Assembly: GCF_035946055.1 (NCBI RefSeq)
Contig: NZ_CP108364.1
Coordinates: 2,294,001 to 2,358,000 of the forward strand
Reading direction: 5' to 3'
DNA from: Streptomyces sp. NBC_01341
Lineage (GTDB): Bacteria; Actinomycetota; Actinomycetes; Streptomycetales; Streptomycetaceae
DNA: 64,000 bases
In this document: one piece after another, positions 1 to 8,292 of the stretch
How the letters are laid out: every line of letters starts with the position of its first letter
Position numbering within the stretch: position 1 is the first letter of the stretch
Notes under the pieces: generated by a model
Databases searched by the model: none
What the model was told of the DNA's origin: nothing
The model's input: only the letters and a program-made list of their open reading frames with translations
Program-made: the position numbers and the translations under genes

Positions 1-225
1 GCGAAGCTCGGCAGTGATCCTGGGGGCGCCGTAAGTGCCGTCCGATTCCTGATGCACCGCCCGTATCCGGGCCGCCAGGCGGGCATCAGCCGCCCGCCTG
101 GCGGCCCGGTCGGCGGCCGTCCGTTGCCAGTAGTAGAAGCTCGAGCGGCTGACTCCGAGGATGCTGCACAGCCGCTTCACGCCGTGACGGCGCTGGAGGT
201 CGGCGACACACTGGAAGCGGTTCAC
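1..225 (-). CDS. IS3 transposase OrfB, N-terminal part
   Basis: Seventy-five codons are present before the window edge. The frame starts at a GTG that overlaps the orfA stop (GTGA). The residues match the N-terminal helical region of IS3 OrfB: a GVSRSSFYYW-type motif, then a stretch ending TYGAPRI just before the rve (DDE) integrase core. In IS3 elements OrfA and OrfB are usually joined by a programmed -1 frameshift to make the active transposase; the overlap is consistent with that. The DDE residues lie outside the window. Confidence 0.85.
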   Translation of the reverse strand, partial: MNRFQCVADLQRRHGVKRLCSILGVSRSSFYYWQRTAADRAARRAADARLAARIRAVHQESDGTYGAPRITAELR

Positions 226-521
226 CAGCGCGTCTCCCCGGCGAAATACTTCGCCGCTTTGCGCAGGATCTCCCGTTCCTCCTCCAGCTCACGGACCTTC
301 TTCCGCAAGGCTGCGTTCTCCACTTCCAGCGGGGCCGGCGGCTGAGAGGGTTCCTGCGTCCGCCGTCCCCGAGGACGGCTTACTCCGGCTGCCCGAACCC
401 AGTTCCGCAACGTCTCCGGGTTGATCCCCAGATCGGCGGCGACCGACCTGATCGTCGCTTCGGGCCGCGACTCGTACAGCGCGACCGCGTCCGCCTTGAA
501 CTGCGGCGGGTAGTTCTTCAT
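222..521 (-). CDS. IS3 transposase OrfA (helix-turn-helix)
   Basis: This 99-residue protein begins MKNYPPQFKADAV, the usual opening of the HTH_Tnp_1 family, with the helix-turn-helix at about residues 20-45 (AADLGINPETLRNWV). A leucine zipper-like stretch (LEVENAALRKKVRELEEE) follows at about 65-90, used for multimer formation. The ATG at 521 is chosen because it begins the conserved domain; a GTG a few codons upstream is possible. It overlaps orfB by four bases. Confidence 0.85.
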   Translation of the reverse strand: MKNYPPQFKADAVALYESRPEATIRSVAADLGINPETLRNWVRAAGVSRPRGRRTQEPSQPPAPLEVENAALRKKVRELEEEREILRKAAKYFAGETRW

Positions 522-587
522 CACCACGAGATGTCCGTTCTCAGATCCGCAGGATCCAGTGTCTCGTGTGTCCAACATCAGGGGTCA

Positions 588-865
588 AGGCCCCACCTCT
601 TCATCCGGCTGCGCCAGTTCCACCATCACCAGGCAGGACGATCAACCTCCGCCATGCGTTTCTCGACGGCTGGCGCCAGCCGAACGCTTCCTCATGCCCC
701 TTTCCGCGAGACCGGCAGCTCCAGAATGCTGGCGCTCTCACGATCGGATTGGCGGTGATCCGGGGGCAGGGTGCTTTAGGCGGCCAAGCCTCTGCCGCAC
801 TATCGTAGCAAGGCCCGGAAGGACCGGGCGGCCAAATTACGGCTCATCCGAGCGTTTCACCGAAG
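588..865. other. Intergenic stretch without a recognisable gene
   Basis: About 280 bases between the IS3 end and the stop of the REC-domain gene. No open frame here looks like a protein I recognise, and I see no clear hairpin or promoter. It may be debris from earlier insertions. Confidence 0.5.
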
Positions 866-2218
866 CTATTCGGAAACTCTTCCCTTGCTCACCTCGCCTC
901 GACGCTTGATCATGTCGCGCGAAATCCTCTCAAGGACCGCGTCGGCATCAGGGTCATCGAACCCCATCCGCCCGGTTTGACGGTTATACCTATTGACCAG
1001 AACTTGCGGCCACGGCGAGGCAAGTCCACTGATCCTTGCATATTCACCCATCTCGGACTCCGTCGGAGTCTTGACATGCTGGAGATCAATCAAAAGGTCC
1101 GGAACTGTGAAGAACTGCGGCAGGTGGAAGTACCGATCGTGACGCCCGAGAATAATTCGCCTGCTTTCTGCGCGCAAGTCACTGGAATTCTTTTTCAGCT
1201 TCATACGACGCCCCTTCTCTTCCGGATTCCATCCGCCCCGCGGAGGTATAGCCTTTTCGATACTCCTCCATTCCGGCTCAATCACGCTCCAGGCGCGAAA
1301 CGGGTCAACCTCAAGAAGAGGAGATGCGGCCACCAAAAGATGCCTGTCCGCCTTTCCATTGGCAAGGTCACATCCAGGCGTGAGCTGCACCCAATAACGC
1401 TGCGTATCCGCATGCAACAGAAGGTCACCCGTGTCAAAATTATCCCCAATGGGGGGGATCACGTAAATCCGAGACGGATGCCAATTACTAGGCAATTCCA
1501 GCGCACGCCCCACAGGGCCGCGCAGGCGATCCTCTCCATCGAGAGACAGGGTCAATTCCAGTGACCGCGTCAGACGAGCGGTTAGGAATGTGATCTTCTC
1601 CTCAGCATCGTAGTTTCCCAGCGAGGCCCACTGCTTTGAGATATCCCAGAGATACTCTCGGGTCACCTCGCGAACATGGTCTGCAAGGCCCCTGACAGCA
1701 ATAGGCAATCCGCTGTCGAACGCCGCCTTCACAGCATTGATCAAAACGTCGGTGTGCTCCTCTTTGCCCACGACCTGGACGACGGGCGGCTGGGCCAGCG
1801 GCTCGACCCGCTCCGTGTATGCGGTGTAAAAGACGACTGGCACAAACCGCGTGGACTTCAAGTTGTCCAGAATCAGCTCGCCAGCGTCGTCCCTTCCCTC
1901 GTCGTCACGCACATCCAGAATTACGACATCGACAGTCTGCGCACTCAACACCTCCTCCGCTTGGGAGAATTCAGCGACCGGGATCACTCGCGGTGCGCGG
2001 CCATATGCAACATCCGACCGACGAAGCTGATCCTCTACATCCTTTCGGAAGTCCTCGTTATCCTCCACGATGACAACAGTCCACTCAGGACTGGGCTCAG
2101 GGAACGCGATAGTCAGATCCGGAATGTCCGGCTCCACGTCATCGTCGTTCCCGCCGTCCACGGCGTAATCAACTTCGGTTACGCCCTCCCCGGCTACACC
2201 ATCTGCGATTGCACTCAC
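866..2218 (-). CDS. Response-regulator receiver (REC) protein with unknown C-terminal region
   Basis: A 450-residue protein with a REC domain at about residues 45-165. All phospho-acceptor pocket residues are present: E52/D53, the phosphorylatable D102 in VVILDV, T132 and K152. There is no DNA-binding helix-turn-helix after it. Instead about 280 residues of unrecognised sequence follow, including a basic KGRRMKLKK stretch. It is therefore not a classical transcription factor and may act through protein contacts. The GTG start lies within the kinase stop (GTGA), behind AGGAG, so the two genes are translationally coupled. The DNA is visibly less GC-rich than the drm genes. The role in defence is inferred from position only. 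Confidence 0.8.
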   Translation of the reverse strand: MSAIADGVAGEGVTEVDYAVDGGNDDDVEPDIPDLTIAFPEPSPEWTVVIVEDNEDFRKDVEDQLRRSDVAYGRAPRVIPVAEFSQAEEVLSAQTVDVVILDVRDDEGRDDAGELILDNLKSTRFVPVVFYTAYTERVEPLAQPPVVQVVGKEEHTDVLINAVKAAFDSGLPIAVRGLADHVREVTREYLWDISKQWASLGNYDAEEKITFLTARLTRSLELTLSLDGEDRLRGPVGRALELPSNWHPSRIYVIPPIGDNFDTGDLLLHADTQRYWVQLTPGCDLANGKADRHLLVAASPLLEVDPFRAWSVIEPEWRSIEKAIPPRGGWNPEEKGRRMKLKKNSSDLRAESRRIILGRHDRYFHLPQFFTVPDLLIDLQHVKTPTESEMGEYARISGLASPWPQVLVNRYNRQTGRMGFDDPDADAVLERISRDMIKRRGEVSKGRVSE

Positions 2219-4356
2219 ACTCGTCTCCTAAAGGTCACCTGGAAAGCTGCTCCGCCAAGCCGACTGTCCACAAGATCAAGCACCCCACCGTAGGCGTCAG
2301 CGACACGCTCACCCACGATTGCCAGCCCGAGGCCTCCACCATTCGGTTTGCTGGAATAATAGGGCTCGAAGATGAGGTCACGAATCTCGGCCGGCACCCC
2401 GGGTCCACTGTCATCGATCACCAATGCCAAGGCCCCGTCTTCCAGTCTCTCCACTTTAAGCTCCACATACCGCGAACCCCTCGGGACCTGCTGAATCCAA
2501 TAGAGAGAGTTGTCGAGCAAGTTAATAACGACTTCTTGCAGCTCGGCGGGATCAAGGGTGACGATCTCATCGACACCAGTTACTGTGACATCAGCACCGA
2601 CCTTTGCGGCACGGCTTGCAAGAACGTCGACGGCCGAATTGACTGTCTCCAGCATGCTGACTTTCTTGGGCCGACCCCGGCGACGCCCTCCAAAGGGCGC
2701 AATGCGCTTGAACAGCTGGGCCAAGTAATCCGCTTGTTTATCGGCCGTACTAACGAGGCCGACGGCCTCGTCACGAAGCTCGCAAGCGTCAGCGTCGGCC
2801 AGCAACCGCCCCGCATCCCGGGTAACCCGGCGAATCCGCCCGACAGAGGACTGTCCATCATGCACAACCTCGTCAACGAGTCTGCCGAGCGTAGCGAGCC
2901 TCTGATAGCGGGCAAGCACCTCGCGAACGTGCTCCACGCCCGCGTTGATCCTGCGCTCTGCGTTGGCGACTACAGCTGCCAGCGCGCGGTCGTTGGGGTG
3001 CGATTTGCGAACGGCTTCTGCGACATCGGTGATATCAATTTCGTCAAATAGGCCGCGCCCCCGGGGCTCCTCAGTCTCACGAGTCCGTTTCCGCTGCTTG
3101 AGCCGAGCGCTTTCGAGTTCCGCGATGATCTCCGTGACCGCATCCCGCAAGCCGTCATAGGCGGGGCCCTGGAGCAGCCCCTCACGGTTTGTCTGGTCGC
3201 GTAGATCGGGGTTTTCATCTGCCGAGATACTGACAGTTCCGATTATCTGTGAGTTACTCAGACGCATCCGGGGGTTGTTTACGCGTCGGGCATCGAGCGT
3301 GAGCCAATCGTCACCACGTTCCCCGAATGGCAGAACCCGGAACCCATCGCGGTAAACGCTCACTCCAGCCCGCTGATCGAGCAGATCACGGAACTGCTTA
3401 GTTGACAGATTGAGTCCACCGTCGGCAGTCAACTGTGAGATTGCATCTCGGTCCCGGTCATAAACCCGGAGGTCGATGGAGAAGGGGCCGCTAGTAAGCA
3501 TCCCGTCAGTACCTCGGTGCTGCGCGTTGCGGTCAAGCGCCACTTGGTGCAGGTACGGAGCCCTGCCGGGGATCGTGATCTCAAGGTCCGCCGTCCCGTC
3601 GGCCGACACGGATCCGGACAGCCGATACGGGGGGTTCATCAGTTCGGTCGGAGGTTCGATCGGTCCGGCCAACGCTTCGAACTCTCGAGGCAGATCGAGC
3701 ACGATCTCGAAGTCCCGGTTACCATCCGCACCCGGGGGCGCGATGAGGCGGGAGAGATCACGACGGAGAGCAAGAAGATCTGACTCTTCCCAGCTACGCG
3801 TCAGGCCTTCCAACAGCAGCAGCGTGCCACCTGAGCGGCTCGGCAGATCGACTTGTTCCCAAAGCGCGGCCGCACGCCCGCCGTCGTGGAAGTCCACTGC
3901 CGCTCGTTCGGTCACATCGAGCTCAACTTGGTCCAGATAGACGTCTGGATCCCTGAACTGACGCCAGTCAACTCCGACTTCGACCTCGCTCGACTCGCCC
4001 CAATGCCGACTGATCAAAGTCATGGAGTCAGCCAGTCGAGCAGCTGCGAACCGCCCAACGCCCTTCTCCCCCAAGACGCGGCGACCACGCGGAGTGGTTC
4101 TCCCACGCATCCGATGCGGAGTGGCGATCTCCAACCAGATGTCCGTGACGGTTTCGGCAGTCATTCCGGATCCGTCATCCAATACCGCCAGCCCTCCATG
4201 GCCTTCTCGAAGCTCGCCGGTGAAACACAGGACAACGCAGCTCGCATCAGCGTCGTAAGCGTTCTTGACCAGCTCTACGACTGCCACAGTCTCGCTACTG
4301 ATGAGTTCCGTACCGATGGTGTGAAGCAGCCTCGCACGAGGACGGAGCGTTGGCAT
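2215..4356 (-). CDS. Cytosolic double-GHKL ATPase / histidine kinase-like protein
   Basis: This 713-residue protein has two separate GHKL ATPase modules. The N-terminal one resembles Hsp90/MutL: N-box with N32 (ELVKNAYDADA), DDGSGM at 60-65 and GEKGVGRFA from about 96. The C-terminal one is a histidine kinase HATPase: N-box NLLDNS near 613, IDDSGPG near 650, GLGLAIVG near 680. Between them, near 498, VVHDGQSSV looks like an H-box with a phosphorylatable histidine. No transmembrane segment or signal peptide is visible, so sensing is probably internal. The ATG sits six bases after AGGAGG. It is the first gene of a two-gene operon with the REC protein, its likely phosphotransfer partner. Confidence 0.82.
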   Translation of the reverse strand: MPTLRPRARLLHTIGTELISSETVAVVELVKNAYDADASCVVLCFTGELREGHGGLAVLDDGSGMTAETVTDIWLEIATPHRMRGRTTPRGRRVLGEKGVGRFAAARLADSMTLISRHWGESSEVEVGVDWRQFRDPDVYLDQVELDVTERAAVDFHDGGRAAALWEQVDLPSRSGGTLLLLEGLTRSWEESDLLALRRDLSRLIAPPGADGNRDFEIVLDLPREFEALAGPIEPPTELMNPPYRLSGSVSADGTADLEITIPGRAPYLHQVALDRNAQHRGTDGMLTSGPFSIDLRVYDRDRDAISQLTADGGLNLSTKQFRDLLDQRAGVSVYRDGFRVLPFGERGDDWLTLDARRVNNPRMRLSNSQIIGTVSISADENPDLRDQTNREGLLQGPAYDGLRDAVTEIIAELESARLKQRKRTRETEEPRGRGLFDEIDITDVAEAVRKSHPNDRALAAVVANAERRINAGVEHVREVLARYQRLATLGRLVDEVVHDGQSSVGRIRRVTRDAGRLLADADACELRDEAVGLVSTADKQADYLAQLFKRIAPFGGRRRGRPKKVSMLETVNSAVDVLASRAAKVGADVTVTGVDEIVTLDPAELQEVVINLLDNSLYWIQQVPRGSRYVELKVERLEDGALALVIDDSGPGVPAEIRDLIFEPYYSSKPNGGGLGLAIVGERVADAYGGVLDLVDSRLGGAAFQVTFRRRV

Positions 4357-4839
4357 GGTGACCTCCTGGGAGCAGATGGTAGATCACCGGGCATCCCCAC
4401 GTCCGCCGCGGCTCCGATGCCCCCTTTTAACTGTTGGTGCGCTCGATGTTCCTACGGCATGTACCGACACGCAGGGGGAGTCGGTACATCTGAGGGGCGG
4501 CCGCGGTGCAGAGGCATTGGATCAAGACAGATTCTGTCAATTCCGGTCTTGTGCTTGTAACTTCAGCAGGTAGCACCGGATGCTGCTGGGGTTCGGAGAA
4601 GCAGAAGATGTCCGGCCATGGCGTCGTGCCATGGCGGCTTCTGACTCGCGGACCCTGGAGATCCCCGTGGACACCCCTGTCCTGCGGGCCGGTTGTGCAT
4701 GCTCGTCGCCGCCGGCACGTACCTCGGAGCCGCTTCGGCTCCCCCGTCGCTCGTTCGTGAGCGACGGCGCCTGTCTGATGCTCAGGCCCTCCTGCAGCGC
4801 CTCCTCCCTGTCGGCGACCTACGCCGGAGAGGAGACGCA
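4357..4839. promoter_or_regulatory. Divergent control region between kinase and drmA, with two perfect inverted repeats
   Basis: This 483-base gap separates divergently read operons. It contains a perfect 10-base inverted repeat, ATGTACCGAC at 4459-4468 and GTCGGTACAT at 4480-4489, with an 11-base spacer. It also contains a perfect palindrome GACAGA-T-TCTGTC at 4526-4538. Both look like operator sites for a dimeric regulator; which protein binds is unknown. I see no convincing -35/-10 pair. The open frame continues upstream of the drmA start used here, but without drmA family similarity. Confidence 0.5.
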
Positions 4840-7800
4840 GTGACCACGCCCCCGTTCAAGCCGAGCGTCGCCCAGCAAACGGCCCTCGTCGAGCACCTCG
4901 TGAGCGCGGTGGTCACCGACGCGACAGGCGAGGCACAGGGCGACGTCTGCCTCGGTGAACCTCCCAGCGCGCGCTACTTCATGGAGAGCCTCGGCCCCCA
5001 CGCCGTCGAGCCGGGCGGCGCCGCACCCAGGTATGGTCGGATGACTCCGGACAGCCTCGGGTTCGAGTTCGAGGCCGAGAACGCCAGCTCCGTCATGGTC
5101 AGGGCAAAGGCGTCGTTCTACTACTCGGCCCTGCCGACCCGAGCGGAGCAGTTGGAGTGGGCCGGCGACCGCGAGGAGCCGTACCGGCTGGCGCCGTTGT
5201 TCAGGCGACTTGACGTGGTGGTCGGCCCGGTGGAGATCGTCCTCGGTCAGGCCGGCCTCCGTCAGACTCTGGAGGCCGAGTTCCGGCACGCCTTCTCGGA
5301 GGCCGTCGAGCTGGCGCTCCGTGACCCGCGGATCGATCGTCGCGTGGGCAATGACCGCCGAGAGCGTCTGGTGCCCCCTGCAGCGATGGACGACGACAGG
5401 TCCTTCGAGCAGTGGCTGGCCCGAGAGGTGGCCGGGGATCCGGTGGTGCCGGCCCCCGCCGCACACGTCGTCATCACGTCGCGGCCGGTGGCCCCGGGGC
5501 GGCTCCGGGTGACCGCGACCCTGCAGAACCTCGCCGCGGACCCGGTCGTGACCGTCCAGGGAAAGGGCAGGAACGCAGGCCGCAGCCGCCGCGACGAGGC
5601 GAGGGACAACGCCCTGTTCCGCGCGGGGCTGGAGATCGACGGTGACCGTCTCCTGCCCATCGTGATGGATCTCGGTGCCGACGCCTACCGCTACTCGGGG
5701 GACCTGGGGGCGTACGCGAACAACTGCGGTGTCGAGCCGCGGTGGCACGACGGCCGGCTCGTCTCCGTCCGCAGCGTGCCCGTGCCGCAGCACGACACCC
5801 ATCGCGCGGTGGCCCGTGCTGACGAACGCTGGGGCTACTCGGCGCTCGCTGCGGACCCGCTGCCGGTTCTGGAGGAGCTCGCCGACGAGATGGAGGCGTA
5901 TCTCGACGCCCCCGCGTGGAGCACGGAGGACCTGCAGGACAGGCAGGAACTGGCCCGCCGGAAGGAGTCCGACCGCCAGGCCGCCGCGTTGGAGGTCGCC
6001 CGCTTCCGCGACGGCATCGTGTGGCTGCGGCGGGATGACCGTCTGCTGACCGCGTTCCAGCTCGCGAACGAGTCCATGACGGAGCTCAACACGCGGAGAA
6101 AGCGGCCGAACCGGGGGTGGCGCCTCTTCCAGCTCGTGGCCATCGTGAGCCAGCTCGGCGCCCTGGCCTGGCGGGAGCACCCCCAGGAGCTCTTCACGCC
6201 GGGACTCTGGGGTGACGACCAGGACGTGGATCCCACCGAAGCGGCGACCGTCGTCTGGTACCCGACCGGGGGCGGCAAGACGGAGGCCTACCTCGGCTTG
6301 GTCCTCGTGTGCATGTTCTACGACCGGACCAGAGGAAAGGAGGTCGGGGTCTCGGCCTGGTGCCGCTTCCCCCTCCGGCTCCTCACCCTGCAGCAAACTC
6401 AGCGGCAACTCGACGTCATTGCTGCCGCTGACATCGTCCGAGGCCGCAACGCCGACCGCATCAAGGAGGTCGGCGGCAATCCCGGGTGGCCCTTCTTCAT
6501 CGGCTTCTACGCCGGCGGAGGCAACACCCCCAACTCGCTCACGTCCGATCGCACGCTCGACCGCCTTCGGTCGAGCGAGGCAGAGCGGCATGCGTACCGA
6601 CTCGTACACGACTGCCCCTACTGCGGTGAACGGTCGGTACACATCCCGCCTCCCGATCCTCAGGAGCTCAGGCTCAAGCACGTCTGCGGCAACGAGCAGT
6701 GCGGGAAGATCCTGCCAATCGTCGTGGTGGACACCGAGATCTACCGCTACCTGCCCACGGTCGTGGTCGGCACCTTGGACAAGCTGGCCAACGTCGGACT
6801 GTCGGACAAGTTCGGCGCGCTCCTGGGGGACGTCGACTGCTGGTGCCCGCAGCACGGGTTCGGTCGGGGCGGGAAGTGCCACGAGCGCCACGCGCCCGGT
6901 CATCCGAAGACGGCTCCCGGGCCCCTGAAGGCACCTCTCTACGACCCCTCCCCCTCCCTGGAGATCATCGACGAACTGCACATGGTCAACGAGGAGCTCG
7001 GGGCCTTCTCGGGGCACTACGAAGGGCTCCTGGCGGAGGTGCAGCGCACCCTGACGTCGAGGCACCGGGCCGACGGGCGAGGAGTCCGCATGAAGGTGGT
7101 GGCGACGACTGCGACCATCCGGGGCGAGGACCGCCAGAGTGAGCACCTCTTCGGCCTCAGGTCCGTCGTGGTGCCCCTCCCGGGGCCCAACCTCGACGAG
7201 AGCTTCTACTGGCGCCTGGACCGAGGGCTCCCCCTCCGTCGATTCGTCGGGGTCATGCCGACCCGGGGGACCGCGGAGATGACGCTGGTAAGGATCTTGA
7301 CCTCCGCACACCGAGCCCTGTGGAAGCTCGAGCAGCGCCGCAAACTCCCGCCAGCTTTCGAAGCGTGGCCGGAGGAGGAGCTTCGTGCGGTCGTCGACCT
7401 GTACCGCACGAGCCTCACGTACGCCACCACGCTCGTCGACTTCGGCCGTATCCGCCGCTCACTGGACACACAGGTCAACGAGGCGCTGCGCAGGGAAGGT
7501 TATCCGGACCTCCGAGTGGCCGAGCTGAAGAGCGAGACGCGCCTGGACGAGGTGCGTGGCGTCCTGGACGACCTGAGCAGCCCCAACGGCGAGACGGGCA
7601 TGGTCGTGGCCACGAGCATGGTGAGCCACGGGGTCGACGTGGACCGACTGAACTTTATGCTGTTCAACGGCATGCCCAGGTCGATGGCGGAGTACATCCA
7701 GGCGTCCTCACGAGTCGGCCGCGCGCACCACGGACTCGTGTTCATGCTCTTCAACCCGGTACGGGAGCGGGACCGTTCGCACTACCGTTACCACGGCAAG

Positions 7801-8292
7801 TTCCACGAGTACCTGGACCGCATGGTCGAACCAGTGGCGATCAACCGTTGGAGCCGGTTCGCGGTACGCAGGACCCTTCCCGGAATCCTCATGGGTTATC
7901 TGCTCCAGATCGCCAACCGCGACTGGTGGCAGGCGGGCAATGCCCCAGGGCATCTGCACGACCTCTCCAAGATGCAGGCTGCTCTCCGTGACCCCGCCCG
8001 TGGCGGCTTGGACGGAGTCCAGCTGACCGAGCTGCTCGAGGCGCTCCACGCGGTCTTCCAGTCCCATCGACCGGAGGGACAGGAACTCCGGAGCGACTTG
8101 GAGGACATGGTGGAGCACGCGATCGCCAGCCTCCGCTCCGCAGGCGCCTCCGCCACCCTCGCCGGCGGAAACAACCGGGGGTACCGCGCGACAGGCGACT
8201 ACCTAGGGCTCGAGTGTCGACCGATGACGAGTCTCCGCGACGTCTCCGAAGGCATCCCTTTCCACGTCGTGTCCGACAACCGGAGGTCGTGA
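4840..8292 (+). CDS. drmA: DISARM helicase DrmA
   Basis: A 1150-residue superfamily 2 helicase-like protein. Walker A is YPTGGGKTEAYLGL near residue 475, the characteristic DrmA form. A four-cysteine zinc site follows (CPYCGE ... CGNEQCGK, near 595-630). The DEAD-box equivalent is IDELHM near 710 and motif VI is QASSRVGR near 953. DrmA with DrmB forms the DNA-loading complex of DISARM phage defence. The GTG at 4840 is preferred because GGAGAGGAG lies just upstream and family similarity begins here; an upstream start near 4693 is possible but adds a low-complexity leader. The stop overlaps the drmB start by one base (TGATG). Confidence 0.92.
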   Translation: MTTPPFKPSVAQQTALVEHLVSAVVTDATGEAQGDVCLGEPPSARYFMESLGPHAVEPGGAAPRYGRMTPDSLGFEFEAENASSVMVRAKASFYYSALPTRAEQLEWAGDREEPYRLAPLFRRLDVVVGPVEIVLGQAGLRQTLEAEFRHAFSEAVELALRDPRIDRRVGNDRRERLVPPAAMDDDRSFEQWLAREVAGDPVVPAPAAHVVITSRPVAPGRLRVTATLQNLAADPVVTVQGKGRNAGRSRRDEARDNALFRAGLEIDGDRLLPIVMDLGADAYRYSGDLGAYANNCGVEPRWHDGRLVSVRSVPVPQHDTHRAVARADERWGYSALAADPLPVLEELADEMEAYLDAPAWSTEDLQDRQELARRKESDRQAAALEVARFRDGIVWLRRDDRLLTAFQLANESMTELNTRRKRPNRGWRLFQLVAIVSQLGALAWREHPQELFTPGLWGDDQDVDPTEAATVVWYPTGGGKTEAYLGLVLVCMFYDRTRGKEVGVSAWCRFPLRLLTLQQTQRQLDVIAAADIVRGRNADRIKEVGGNPGWPFFIGFYAGGGNTPNSLTSDRTLDRLRSSEAERHAYRLVHDCPYCGERSVHIPPPDPQELRLKHVCGNEQCGKILPIVVVDTEIYRYLPTVVVGTLDKLANVGLSDKFGALLGDVDCWCPQHGFGRGGKCHERHAPGHPKTAPGPLKAPLYDPSPSLEIIDELHMVNEELGAFSGHYEGLLAEVQRTLTSRHRADGRGVRMKVVATTATIRGEDRQSEHLFGLRSVVVPLPGPNLDESFYWRLDRGLPLRRFVGVMPTRGTAEMTLVRILTSAHRALWKLEQRRKLPPAFEAWPEEELRAVVDLYRTSLTYATTLVDFGRIRRSLDTQVNEALRREGYPDLRVAELKSETRLDEVRGVLDDLSSPNGETGMVVATSMVSHGVDVDRLNFMLFNGMPRSMAEYIQASSRVGRAHHGLVFMLFNPVRERDRSHYRYHGKFHEYLDRMVEPVAINRWSRFAVRRTLPGILMGYLLQIANRDWWQAGNAPGHLHDLSKMQAALRDPARGGLDGVQLTELLEALHAVFQSHRPEGQELRSDLEDMVEHAIASLRSAGASATLAGGNNRGYRATGDYLGLECRPMTSLRDVSEGIPFHVVSDNRRS

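Larger units (their letters stand above)
1..587 (-). mobile_element. IS3-family insertion sequence, 5' part (cut by window edge)
   Basis: The block holds the start of the orfB transposase and all of orfA on the minus strand, so the upstream end of the element lies at the high-coordinate side. The proposed end is at about 587, where the minus strand reads TGACCCCTGATGTTGGACA, a TG-starting terminus typical of IS3-family inverted repeats. The matching repeat would lie left of the window, so the end is an inference. Confidence 0.7.

Noticed and set aside
4819-7311. An 830-codon minus-strand frame opposite drmA
   Set aside because: Low-complexity composition and no motif; drmA on the plus strand is certain.
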